From NCBI GenBank assembly GCA_025403435.1, contig CM046354.1:36868459-36932458 (forward strand): a stretch of 64,000 nt of DNA. Reading direction: 5' to 3'. Positions 11,121-21,538 of this stretch are shown in pieces. A program made the translations under genes and the position numbers. Position 1 is the stretch's first letter. Each line of letters opens with the position of its first letter. This stretch comes from Artocarpus heterophyllus (lineage: Eukaryota; Streptophyta; Magnoliopsida; Rosales; Moraceae). The notes beneath the pieces are model-generated. The model was given only the letters and a program-made list of their open reading frames with translations, had not been told where the DNA came from and made no database searches.

Positions 11121-12045
11121 GACCATTTGGTTTCTTCGTTTATGTGTCAAGTCTACAAAGAAGAGGCTAAGTTAAAAATAAATGATAATATACATTTTTT
11201 TAATAATGATGTGAATATGAAATTATACAAGATATAAGGGGAAAAACAATAAAAGTAGCATGGAATGAGAAAAACAAAAATGAAGCATTGAAAATGAAAA
11301 ATGAGAAAGAAGGGATAATAAAAAAGTAAAAGGAAGTGAAACAAAAAAAAACAATGAGGAAATAAAAAAAAATTTGAGAGCGCAAAAAATGGGATAGAAA
11401 AGAGAGAAATGAAAATAAAAGGAAGAAAAAAAAAAGAAGGATGAAAAAAGGAAGAAAAAAAGATAAGAAAAGTTAAAAAAAGGAGTTAAAAAAAAGAAAA
11501 ACTAAAAAAGAATAAAAAAATAAAAAATAAAAAAGAAGTGGGGGAACATTCAAAGTGATTTAAAAAAACACACAAAACAGGAATATTCCCCTCCTTCATA
11601 TGTCAAGTCTACAAAAAAGAGGCTTTAGTTTCTTTTTAAAAACAACAAAAAAATAACCTAAAGGTGAGGAAAAACAAAACTAAAGTACTGAAAATGCAAA
11701 TGATTAAGGAGGGAAACAAAAAAAAAAGCAAAAGAAAAAAAAAGCAAAAAAAAAAGAATGAAGAAGTGTATATATATATATATGTATATATACATATATA
11801 TGAGAAGGCAAAAAACCGAGGTAGAAAAGAGAGAATAGAAAGTAAAGGGAAGAAAAACATAAAATTTAAGGACGAAAAAAGAAAAAAAAACAGTAAAAAA
11901 AAAGATAAAAAGGGAGAGAAAAAAAGGAAAAACTTAAAAAGAATAAAAAAAGAGAAGCGGGGAATATGTTTCAAAGTCATTTTTTCAAAAAAAAGGGGTG
12001 GCATTTGGTTCCACCTCTACGTGTCAAAGAGTATAAAGAAGAGGT
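11121..12045. repeat. Purine-rich region with diverged ~440-base direct repeats
   Basis: The plus strand is extremely rich in A and G. A marker (TGTCAA.TCTACAAA.AAGAGGC) occurs at 11145 and 11601, and again as TGTCAAAGAGTATAAAGAAGAGG at 12022, giving units of about 456 and 421 bases. Long open frames here (for example 11664-12050, lysine-rich) follow from the low complexity and are not genes. Confidence 0.6.
11768..11802. repeat. (TA)n microsatellite
   Basis: An alternating TA tract with two interruptions (TATG and TACA). Confidence 0.9.
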
Positions 12046-13580
12046 ATTAACCTCTTATATATATGCAATGCCTGCCAATGAGGCCGCGATTAATTAAAGT
12101 TTTAAGTGAAAATTAGGGAAAATTAAATAGGCATTAAAGAAAAACTAAATAGCAAAATCTATGGAGACTGCATGGACTCGTAAATAACAAAATTAATGAA
12201 GACAACCGCCTCATGAGATTTGAAAGTCCATATACAATAATAAAGTACAAATACAACACCGTAAAATAACATCGACATTGGGACAAACCATACAATACAG
12301 ATTAAACTATTGAACCTCACTAAAAGTATAATATGTCACAAATCAAAGTATCGAACACGACAGGTCCCACAAAACCTAGGGGAATTATTTTAAAATAGTA
12401 AAAACGTGAGTGGAAGACTCAGTAGAATTATATTTTGAAATGCAACATTTAAAAGAGATGTAGAGAAGGTAAAAAAAGAAAAGAAAAAGTCCAATTCTCG
12501 AACACAACAGGTCCTACAAAACCCAGGGGAAAGATTTTAAAATAGTAAAAATGTAAGTGGAAGACTCAGTAGGATTATATTTTGAAATGCAACATTTAAA
12601 AGACTTGTAGAGAAGGTTGCAAAAGAAAAAAAAAGAGTCTGATTCGCAAATACACAACAAAACAAAGACATATAATTTGTGGAAAAGTATAAATAATAAT
12701 TTAACACTTACTTACTAGCAGTAAGATTTGATTGATCGCAATCATTAAAATGAATTAAGAAGCACGTTAACACTATCGGAGTGGCCTGTATGGGTTTTTA
12801 GGACCTACCCCTAAGATGTTTTTACATGACATAAACTTTAAGGCTTCACTTGATGGATCAAAACCGAGATTTTGAAATCTTAACATCAAATATAACATAA
12901 ACTAATAATGGAAGCTCGGTGTAGACAAGTACCAAGGTTCACATCATAATTTAATGGAAGCTTAGCGTAGATAAGCATCGGCTCTGTAGTTAAAAATACA
13001 ACTATCCAATGAAAATGTCAAATAGTGTTTGAAAACTCACTTAAAGCATAAAAGCTCGATGATTACGAGATTTGAGGTTCTATTTTATTTTCAAAATTAT
13101 TTTGAAACATATTTTTAAATGACTTTTAAAATAATTTTAAAAGAATCATATATTTCAATAGCTTTGAAAATATAATAAAAATAATTCTTAAAAATATTTA
13201 AGGATAATTTTAAGGCTGAAAACAATTTTAAAACACAGTTACCAAAGAAGGAATGTAGAGAAATCTCTCTCCGTATCCAGTACCATTAGCTCTAAATCGG
13301 AACCCAATATAAGCTTTGCTAATGTTTAAAACCTTAAAATGTACTTTAAAGTCATACTTCAAACTCAAATAAAAGTCTTTGCAAGCATCAACATGCTAAT
13401 TTAATACTTAGTGTACCTTTTTAGTATTTTGGATACAATAATGCACAGTCGAAACATAATGCAATCATGTTCAAAATAATTTTAATTTTACAATTCTGGT
13501 ATGAAAGAGTTTAAAAATTAATTTTCATGATTGGGGCTTCTTGAGGAATTGAAAACACAAATCTAGAAAAAAAGTACAAA
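12046..13580. other. Degenerate non-coding repeat, probable old LTR fragments
   Basis: No open frame with recognisable content is present. The segment has the composition and phrases of plant LTR interiors, such as repeated GAAGACTCAGTAG.ATTATATTTTGAAATGCAAC. The region around 13080-13220 is made of A/T runs. I cannot assign it to a family. Confidence 0.4.
12345..12640 (+). repeat. Tandem duplication of about 150 bases
   Basis: Two adjacent copies, about 12347-12475 and 12494-12630, share ACA.GACAGGTCC.ACAAAACC.AGGGGAA and TTTAAAATAGTAAAAA.GT.AGTGGAAGACTCAGTAG.ATTATATTTTGAAATGCAACATTTAAAAGA with few differences. Both are followed by A-rich tracts. Confidence 0.8.
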
Positions 13581-13589
13581 GAAAAATTG

Positions 13590-14128
13590 TCCACTTAGAT
13601 AGCTATCAATCAGCCAACTGCCAAGGGCAACCCGCCGGCCTAACTTCATTTCCAAACAAATGTGTTAGGGTGCAACTTCTCCTTGAGTGGGTGCACTCGG
13701 TGCCACTTCAACCCACAAATTTGCCTCGTGTGTGCTAGGGCACGGCTTTCTTTTCATGGCCCCGCGCTTGCTACATGCTGCAGGTTGTAGATCAACATGA
13801 CACACACGGGGCACACTTTTTGTTGTGTGGGTGAGTAGCTAGCATGGGCTGATGGCCTGATTCTCGTTGAGGCACGATTAACTTGTTCCAACATGTTGAT
13901 TTCATCCCCATAAGTTCCAAAAATCCCATTTGGCCCCTAATTTACTTCCAAAATGATTTAACTAAAATTCTTGAGCTCTAAATCTTCAATTTTCATCCAT
14001 TTTACATCTTATTACTTTGAAACGCCTACAAAACACAAAATCACATATAAAACACAAATTATTCAAGAATAAAGTAAGGAAACATGAGAAAAATTGATTA
14101 GAAAATCTTATCAAATTAAGCACTTACA
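13590..14128 (-). repeat. E0: 3' LTR remnant of a gypsy-type element
   Basis: The right end, CACTTACA at 14128, adjoins a polypurine tract on the minus strand. The last 110 bases (AAAACACAAAATCACATATAAAACAC and on) loosely resemble the end of the E4 LTR near 62240-62338. A GC-richer part at 13600-13870 looks like the U3/R of such LTRs. The left end is not defined. Confidence 0.5.
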
Positions 14129-14457
14129 AAATTCCCCCACACTTAACCTTTGCTCGTCCTTGAGCAAATCTACGATGAAAAACAAATAGCAAAAGCATAA
14201 AAAAAGAAAACCAACCTTCTGACTTTTCATCTTAGAGAAAAATAAGAGATATGGACTAGAAATCAAATAAGTATTGCATTAAATCAAATAGCCCTTCTTA
14301 GGCTAATACATCCTCTAACAATCATACTCAAGTGTATGTGTAAAATAACCATTGTTATCGACAACGAAACGACACATGCTTCAAACCTCATTATCCTCAT
14401 AGAAATGATCACCCGATCTCAGCCAAAAGGATCAAACATCATAGGCTCTGATGAGAC
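14129..14457 (-). other. E0 polypurine tract and 3' untranslated region
   Basis: The minus strand reads GGACGAGCAAAGGTTAAGTG then TGGGGGAATT at 14131-14158, the typical polypurine tract of plant Athila/Tat-type elements just before the 3' LTR. The following bases to 14457 align by eye with 48760-49070 of E4 (shared CAAACATCATAGGCTCT). The segment is cut at 14457 by the E3 LTR. Confidence 0.6.
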
Positions 14458-16657
14458 TGTAAAAGTGTATATTTTCTAAGGCTTAAATAATTTATTTATA
14501 CTTTTATTTCTAGTTAAATCATCTAATTAATAGCATTTTGTGTTAATTAGTATTTTTATGTCTTCGTATGTAAATGTTTTTAAAAATATATTTTTAATGT
14601 GCTTTTATGTTTAATAGTATTTTTGGTAATTTTTATAGTCGTTTTGCTATGTTAAAATGTGTGTCTAATATGTAAACAATTAAAACCATAAGAATAATGG
14701 TGTGATTTTATTTTGGGTCTTAATATATTTTATAGTGTATTTTAAGTTTATAAATATATTCTGTAATATTTTTAGTAATTTCTAAAAATGTAACCAAGTC
14801 TTAAAAATCAAATCTGTGTCAAACAAAAAAGACTGAAAATTTTAGAAGTTTGTAATTATTTTTGTGTGTTATATTATAAAATAAATATTTTTAATAATTA
14901 TTTTAAATATTTTTTTCTAAAATAATTTAATTTTTGTATATTTGCTAATTTTAGATTTGAAATCATGAGAAAAAAAACGGAATAAAACAACACAAAAATG
15001 GGCAAAAAAGACCCCAAATGCTCAAGAAATGAAAAAAGAAATTAAAAATACAAAAGGACACGTGGCAATCTCTGAGCCATTGATCGCATACTGAAGAGAT
15101 TCGAGCGGTCCACGTGGCATGAAGTGCGTCGTAAAAGTTAGATCCAGCTCCAGATCACATGTGGCATGCTCCACGCATAGTTGTTCTCGAATCCATTGGA
15201 TTTAATTACCTTGACTGATCTGATGGTCTTCCTTGAGAAGTTTACTTGTATTTGTTTTGACTTTTTCTGGCACGTTTCTCAATCTTCAGTCTGCATGGTT
15301 AATGGTCCACGTTTGTTCGTTCTGAACAAGCGAAGTACCTAATTTCAAAAGCCCAACTTGTACACGAATGAGCTGGAACATGGAAGACAAAGAAAAAAAG
15401 TGTATAATAAATTCATATCAGCTTCAGCTGATTCTCCTGAATCAATGGGAAGGGGGCGGCCGATTAAATAAAAAAATTAAAAAATATATTAATAAAAATA
15501 GTAATAATAAAACATAAATAGTGCAAATTTTTGCACTATAAAATGGGGCTTCCCCCTCATTTCCAACATGCCTCTCGGCCATTTTCGCCAATTTTGTAGT
15601 TTTTCCACCACTGAGCCTCTTGCTCAGCAATACCTCTTTATGCTCAGTAATACCTCTTTTAGGAGGAGATTCTATTAGGGTACTTTTTTGATCCCATTAA
15701 AAGAAATAAAATAATACATAAATTAGTGTTGAGAGTCCGATAATGTAGAAAGATGATCTTATATGCATAGTATTTTGATATGGTTTTTATCTCTATATCT
15801 GTGTTGTAATGCTTATATTTTTATGGAATAAATTATATTTTCTATGTTTTTAATGATTATTGTTAATGTTGCTATGCTGTCTAATTCTTGCATAAATTCA
15901 GTCGTGCTTTCTTTATGTAATTTAATTGTGTTGCATAATTAATATTAATAATACTAAAATCATGCTCGTTTATTAAGTCAAATTTCTATTGCATTATAGA
16001 CATAGGCTGGCATAGTAAATGCTTAGTAATTCTTTATTTATTGTTGACAGAGAATGGCATAATGTATTCTTAAACCATTTCATACGATGAGGTGATGCCA
16101 GAATCAAAGCAATAATTTATACCATTTGAAGATATTAAATTTGTTTTGTTATTATCTTTTCTATCTTAAGATTATGTTAATTATAATTGTAGTGTTAGCA
16201 GTTATAATTTTCATAATTAGTACATCAAATCATTAGTAAGAGATGATTATTTTGCTACTTTTTATAGGAAAACCCTTATTGCATTATGGCTTACTATATT
16301 GTTGTTTTAGGTTGACTTATAAAATTAGTAAAAGTGCTTGCAATTGATGAGAAAAAATATAATAAATCAAATGCTTTAGACAACTAATTATTTAGAGTTA
16401 AAATTCCATATTAGTTACGAAACACACAAAGGATTCTCAAAGTTTCACCATTTTAATTTTATGTTTTAAATTTTGAATAAAAAAACAAAAAAACATTTCT
16501 TTTATTTTAAGTTTATTTTGAAAAACCACTTGCCTGTTTGAATGTTTATTTTTAACAATCTTCTAAATTACAAATTTACTACCTCCCTGCGAATGTGACA
16601 ACCTTTCTATACTATAAACGTCTGCCATTTAAGAGAAATATTTTGGGGGATAGAGCA
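14458..16657 (+). repeat. E3 5' LTR
   Basis: It starts TGTAAAAGTGTATATTTT, a common start in this LTR group (compare TGATAAGTGCATATTTT of E4), and ends GAGCA at 16657, a few bases before the PBS. It holds a TATA box and the usual GC-richer R/U5 after it. Nothing in it codes for protein. Confidence 0.7.
15537..15544 (+). promoter_or_regulatory. TATA box of E3 LTR
   Basis: TATAAAAT is followed by GGGGCTTCC, about 1.08 kb into the LTR. The downstream sequence is pyrimidine-rich and GC-richer, as expected of R. Confidence 0.7.
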
Positions 16658-16663
16658 AAAATT

Positions 16664-16683
16664 TGGCGCCATTGCTGAGGAGG
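16664..16683 (+). other. E3 primer-binding site
   Basis: TGGCGCCATTGCTGAGGAGG differs by a few bases from the TGGCGCCGTTGCCGGGGA type site widely used by plant Athila/Tat/Ogre-like elements. Confidence 0.75.
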
Positions 16684-17169
16684 TGCTGTTACTTTGTCAT
16701 ATTGCTAAGTCAAACAAGAAACCAGGTAAGTACTCTATCCTTATCTAGTAAATAGTGTAAAAATTGTTATTTTAATTTTTAGGTTTATTATTTAGCTTTG
16801 TAAGATACTGTTCATGTCACTATTCATAAAAATAAAAAATTAAAAAAAATAAAACTTAAAAAAAAGTATATGCTTTTCACTCACTACTTTATTCATTCGA
16901 GAAAAAGAAAAGCTTAACATTCTGTCTTTTGTTTTGCACGTTTGGGTAATCGCAAAATTTATTGGATTCTGTTAACAAGACCTACTGTTGTGACTCGATC
17001 CCACGACCACAAGTTTAAAACCTTTATTTAAGAAAGTTGGGAATTCTAAGCGTGTCCAATGTGACCCCCAATGATCTAAGAATCCGATTAATTTTGCATT
17101 ATTCAGCTTGAAAATTTTTCTTTAAAATTTTTCAAAAAAAATAAAAAAGTAAAAAAATATTTTGGGAAA
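16684..17169 (+). other. E3 untranslated leader
   Basis: About 490 AT-rich bases lie between the PBS and the first recognisable gag codons. No open frame or other feature is seen. Confidence 0.5.
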
Positions 17170-18273
17170 GTCATCGATATTTTGTTGCAATTTTTTCTCA
17201 AAAACACTTGGAACCATTTTATAGTGCTTGGTGGAGATTTAAAGGCTTGCTAGATAGTTACCCTCACCACAATTTTTCTTAGGGTTTTCTTTTAGGAATT
17301 TTCTATGATAGGTTAAGTCTTGAAACTAGAAATTAGGTGAAAAAAGGAAATAGATCCACCACTTTTTACCAATTACCCATTGACAAGGCCTATTATATGT
17401 TGAAAGATATGGTCAAATATGATTATTAGAGAGTGAATAGTTTTGAAACCAACTTAGGTTTAAAGAACAATTCAAAATTTTCAAAACCTTTGCATGACAC
17501 TTAACCCGAAATTTTGGAGTCAAATTTTGAATTGCAAGAGACATATAGTGACCCAAGTAGGGTAAATCTAGAAGGAACCTTAGAAAATTGGAAGAAACCT
17601 TAGAAAAATATATGGAAACGATGAGGAATATAGATCTAGAGAGGCTTGAAAATTTTTTGTGTCAATTAATGTCAAAGTTAGAACAAAATAAAACCATTCT
17701 TGTTAAAGATATATTAGCACAAAGTTGTCACTTAGAAGAACCTATTGAGCCAATTGAGGAGCCATTTAAGTTGTTTAAATAAAATTTTATAAATGAAGAA
17801 CATTTAGAACCCACCTATTTTAAGGAACAACCGTTAGGAGAGGAATGTGAGGAAGAGAAAGAAGACTTAGTTGTAGAAAAGGAACAGTCATCACCTTTAG
17901 TCCCAGGTTTTCAACCTCAGTTGCCACAAAAGTTCACCAAAGACCATTCTTAGCAAGATCCTATGTGGCCACCTCCTCCTCCACCGTCTCTAGCGTCATT
18001 TCTATAGACTTACCAAGAACGCAAAATGAGTCCAGGTTTGATGAGTTTAAATGCTTCAAATTTTGCCAATCTTGAGGGTATGGTCACACAAGACCCGTAT
18101 GTAGTGTCTTTTGACACTTACTATAGGAAGAAGTCACTCTTTGATGACTATCCACAAGAGCAGAGTTGGAAGAAAGATTTGCTAAATTCAGAGCATCAAA
18201 AGATGAAAAACACCTTCAAAGTAATATCTTTGCCTTCCTTTATTTGTAATATATTTTTGTGTGGTGTTGTATG
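17170..18273 (+). pseudogene. E3 gag remnant
   Basis: At about 17205-17345 the plus strand encodes FYSAWWRFKGLLDSYPHHNF and, after a stop, FYDRLSLETRN, which match the FYxAWERFKxLLxxCPHH core of plant retrotransposon gag. A frameshift leads into EIDPPLFTNYPLTRP and MLKDMVKYDY. These match PPPFTNNPSMKP and MMEDIAMFDEW in the E4 gag on the other strand. Later frames (17588-17782, 18026-18273) hold acidic and proline-rich tails that I do not recognise. The reading frame changes repeatedly, so the gene is dead. G2 inserted at 18273/18274. Confidence 0.65.
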
Positions 18274-18617
18274 TGTAGACGGTTTATCTACAGTCAAATA
18301 TAGAAATGTTAATTTGGATTGTATCTGTTTTATTTAATAAACTTGGGCTCTAATCACCGTTACTTGGACCTATTAGCTCTTAAACAAAGGTGTAGGATCA
18401 AACTGCAATGGAAAGAATTAAATAATACTGTAAAAATAAAAATACCACACACGGAATTTAGAATGGTTCACTCTGTTAAAGGAGCTATGTCTATTGTACT
18501 TCACTATAATACAATTTCTAGGTACAGATTACAAGAGGGCATAAAGGAAAGATGAGAATTCGATTTGACAGAGTTTCTACATGCTTTTTTCTCTCTCCTT
18601 ACAATAAAGAAGCTATC

Positions 18618-18627
18618 CTTTTATATA
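18618..18627 (-). promoter_or_regulatory. TATA box in G2 3' LTR
   Basis: The minus strand reads TATATAAAAG, the counterpart of TATATAAAG in the 5' LTR. Confidence 0.6.
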
Positions 18628-18702
18628 GAGTAGGGATGAGCCACCACCATCAACCGTCTGATAGAGTGGAGTGATGCGTTGTAGGTAACAATAATAGTGG
18701 GA

Positions 18703-18708
18703 CACGTG
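18703..18708 (-). promoter_or_regulatory. G-box CACGTG in G2 3' LTR
   Basis: CACGTG lies about 75 bases upstream of the TATA box in U3 and is kept in the partner LTR at 47330-47335. G-boxes bind plant bZIP and bHLH factors; a role here is inferred. Confidence 0.45.
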
Positions 18709-19024
18709 GCGACCTGTAATATGCTGCAAGAATCGTGCTTTCCCCATAATCCGGTTCATGATTAGACATGTAAGTAACCACCAGTTCGTGCTGATAACTA
18801 TCAACTCGTGGCAATCAATCCAGCCATACACTTAAAAAGGATTCTGATTTACCTTTAACAACCGATGTTATATGGATAAAAGTAAGATCGAGCCGATCAA
18901 ATGAGACAAATTTGATTTGTACTTCTCACGTCGATTGACTCAATTCGATCTATTCGACCCGTTTTACCATTGTGGGCCGTCTAGGCCTGTAGATAATTTA
19001 GGCCTGAAAAATTGTATCCCAATA

Positions 19025-19041
19025 GTTAGCCCCCCACTCCT
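19025..19041 (-). other. G2 polypurine tract
   Basis: The minus strand reads AGGAGTGGGGGGCTAAC directly before the 3' LTR. It primes plus-strand DNA synthesis. Confidence 0.85.
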
Positions 19042-19354
19042 TAGTCTATGCAATCGACTATAGGAATGATCAGAAGTTAGACTTTAGTCCGACAACATGT
19101 CACCTTGATTGAGATTTTGCATCCATACTCAAATCATTAACCTTCCTCAGGAAATCGCGACACTTAACTACCTATAACACATGTCACAACAGGATTGGAA
19201 GGCTCCAAAATATCCCTACGGCGTTGACATGTGCATCTTATTCAAAATGACACTGCCTTGGTGTGAGCGGAAACTCGAAAAGATGCAAAACCCCAGCCCT
19301 TGGATTAGATGGTTTTGAATTGATCTCACCCATCGATCAGACTCCTTCGGGCAG

Positions 19355-19362
19355 TATATAAC
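19355..19362 (+). promoter_or_regulatory. Candidate TATA box of the G2 antisense gene
   Basis: TATATAAC on the plus strand is followed by a CT-rich stretch (TTTTCTTTCTCCTCTTCATT and on, 19368-19400) like many plant 5' untranslated regions. It lies between the polypurine tract and the antisense ATG at 19732. No experiment supports it here. Confidence 0.5.
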
Positions 19363-20450
19363 ATACATTTTCTTTCTCCTCTTCATTTTCTTCTTCCTCT
19401 TCGAACTTAAGGCGATTTTCTTTCTTTTTCTAAAAGTTTTCCAACGATTTCTAGGCAAGATTTCTTTCTTTTCTTCTAATTTTCTTGCAATTTTCATTCC
19501 ATAACCTTATTTCTCTTTCAATTTTGGGCATTTTGATACCATTTTCTAAGAAAATCCACAATTCCCTAGCCTTTTGGCTATCACAAGTTTAGAACTTTAC
19601 GAACTACTGAGATTCTTTAGATTCTAGGGTCCTCTAGACCTTAGATCTTCAAAGCCCTAGATCTCCTTTGAAAAACTTGTTTTTGTAAAAATGTAGAAGC
19701 AATCTCCATTGACTTGAGCACAAGTAGTAGTATGGACCTCTGGTTAAGCAACGACAAAAGAGAAATCGATGAAATGATTCATCAACAATCCATAATCAAA
19801 TCGAGTTCAAGAGTCGACGGTGCTGGGACTAGCCGAGAGGCGATGAACCCAGGGAAAGAGTGAAACCAGAGTCGATTAAATCAAATCGCTAAAAAAAAAG
19901 GAAGTATATTTCTCCCACTAAAGGAGTATCCTTTTTTGCGAAGAATCCAAAGTCTGTCTTCACTGAGGAGGATTTGCTGACGATTACGTCAAAGTAGGGA
20001 ATCCCATCCTCGATCGAAATGCGTTTGCCTTATTTGGAGGAACGAGCAAATATACAAAATAACAATTGGTTTTGTGTATACACGAAGTGGTTCAAGCTTG
20101 GTCTTCGACTGCCAATTCCAAAGTTTATGATAGAGATAATCAGCCACTTCGACATCTCCATAACCCAACTCATGCTGATGGGGTTTGACTACTTATTGCT
20201 CTTATGGTACTGATAAAGGAGGCTGGCATCGACTTCGACATATACGACTTTCTCTGGTGCTACTATTTGAAGCCAAACAACAAAAGTATGGGTCACTTCT
20301 ATTTTGTATACCGGCAATCAAAGCAACCCATCACAGAATTCATTAACGTGGACAAACATTGGGAAGAGGGATAGTTCTTCATGTCGATAAACTGCGATTC
20401 TTTTGAACTTACTGCTCGATTCCATTTTCCATTTGCTTTTGGTCACATTG

Positions 20451-20520
20451 GTAAGTATCAATACTTGCATTTATTTCAAGCGTTAATTCCAACAAATCTT
20501 AATGTTGTCTTTCTTTGCAG
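20451..20520 (+). other. Intron 1 of G2 antisense gene
   Basis: The donor GTAAGTAT follows CACATTG, and the acceptor is TTGTCTTTCTTTGCAG. The intron is 70 bases, T-rich, and splicing joins GHI to DYELNHLALIDE. The intron itself reads open on the plus strand but has no family similarity. Confidence 0.7.
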
Positions 20521-21199
20521 ATTACGAGTTGAATCATCTAGCTCTAATCGACGAGACGTTCTAAGCAAGATTAGACGCACTCCTCACTTTAAAGGGACAA
20601 ACTTAGGCTAAAATCTCGCAACATGATCGACTCTGGAAGTCGTCAATTTGGAAGCACTTCAAAGAAATCCCAATAGGTATTCCTATTTGATTTTCAAAAT
20701 GAGTCGATTGGGTTTTTGTCTGCCGCGGTGCACTTCACCTGCTATACGGTCGGTCGAAATATATTACACCTCTATCTGACGAAGACATTCTTCTCGCAGA
20801 AGCTGCGCTATCGACAATGAAGGTTACATTGCCTTCAGTTGGTGAGATGAGGAGGTAGAAAGATGTAGATAAAGCAACGAAGAAAAAGAAGACTGACACT
20901 TACGAGCCTTCGGTTCAAAAAGAGGCAACCCTTCCAATCTTCTTGCACTTTTTCTTTTTAACATACAACCCCCAACGTTGAAGAAAAGGAAAGGGACTGA
21001 GCCTTCCGTTCCAGCCAAAGACGTCGAAATAAGGGTTCTCGAGAATACCCTTGATGTCCCAAAGGACGTCAGCATCACCAAACACAAGGAGGTGGCGACA
21101 AGAGCAGCCTTAGAATTTTACTTCAATAAGGACAAAGAACTTCTACGTGGGAATCCATTTTCTTGGCTTTATAATAAATCGGCTACGGCTATAGGACAG

Positions 21200-21273
21200 G
21201 TAAATCTTAAAATCATTTTCATATGGTCCGAGTTTATTTAAGTTTATTCATACTAAACTTTTCTATCATACAG
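21200..21273 (+). other. Intron 2 of G2 antisense gene
   Basis: The donor is CAG/GTAAATCTT and the acceptor TTCTATCATACAG. A branch-site-like TACTAAAC lies about 20 bases before the acceptor. It is 74 bases, contains stops, and its removal joins IGQ to AFLL in phase 0. Confidence 0.7.
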
Positions 21274-21538
21274 GCCTTTCTGCTCCACAATAGCTTTGCA
21301 AACAAAGCTGCTCACAAGTATGTGCAGAAGCTGCTGAAAAATAAGGACATTGGAGAAGAGCTTAGGAAGGTTCGGTCTGAGAAAGACGACAGAAAAAAAG
21401 AACTTGATGATGCAGTCACTACCCTTGCTAGGTCAAATGAGAGATTAATAAACTTGGGCAGCAGGATTCATCTGGAAGAGGAAAAGGTTGCTGCTCTAAA
21501 AGAATCGGTGGAGGCAAAAGATAAAGATATTGAGGACA

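Larger units (their letters stand above)
18274..19024 (-). repeat. G2 3' LTR
   Basis: It starts TGTAGACGG and ends CCCAATA (ancestral CCCAACA). It pairs with 46898-47652. Both copies keep the TATA box (here 18618-18627, minus) and a CACGTG box (18703-18708). Confidence 0.92.

Noticed and set aside
11664..12050. A 128-residue lysine-rich frame and a 122-residue phenylalanine-rich frame opposite (11636-12004)
   Set aside because: They arise from the A/G-rich low-complexity tract: no start context, no domain, composition only.
17588..18337. Host protein-coding gene (acidic and proline-rich frames)
   Set aside because: It lies between E3 gag motifs and the E3 tail in broken frames and aligns in place with the E4 gag downstream region.
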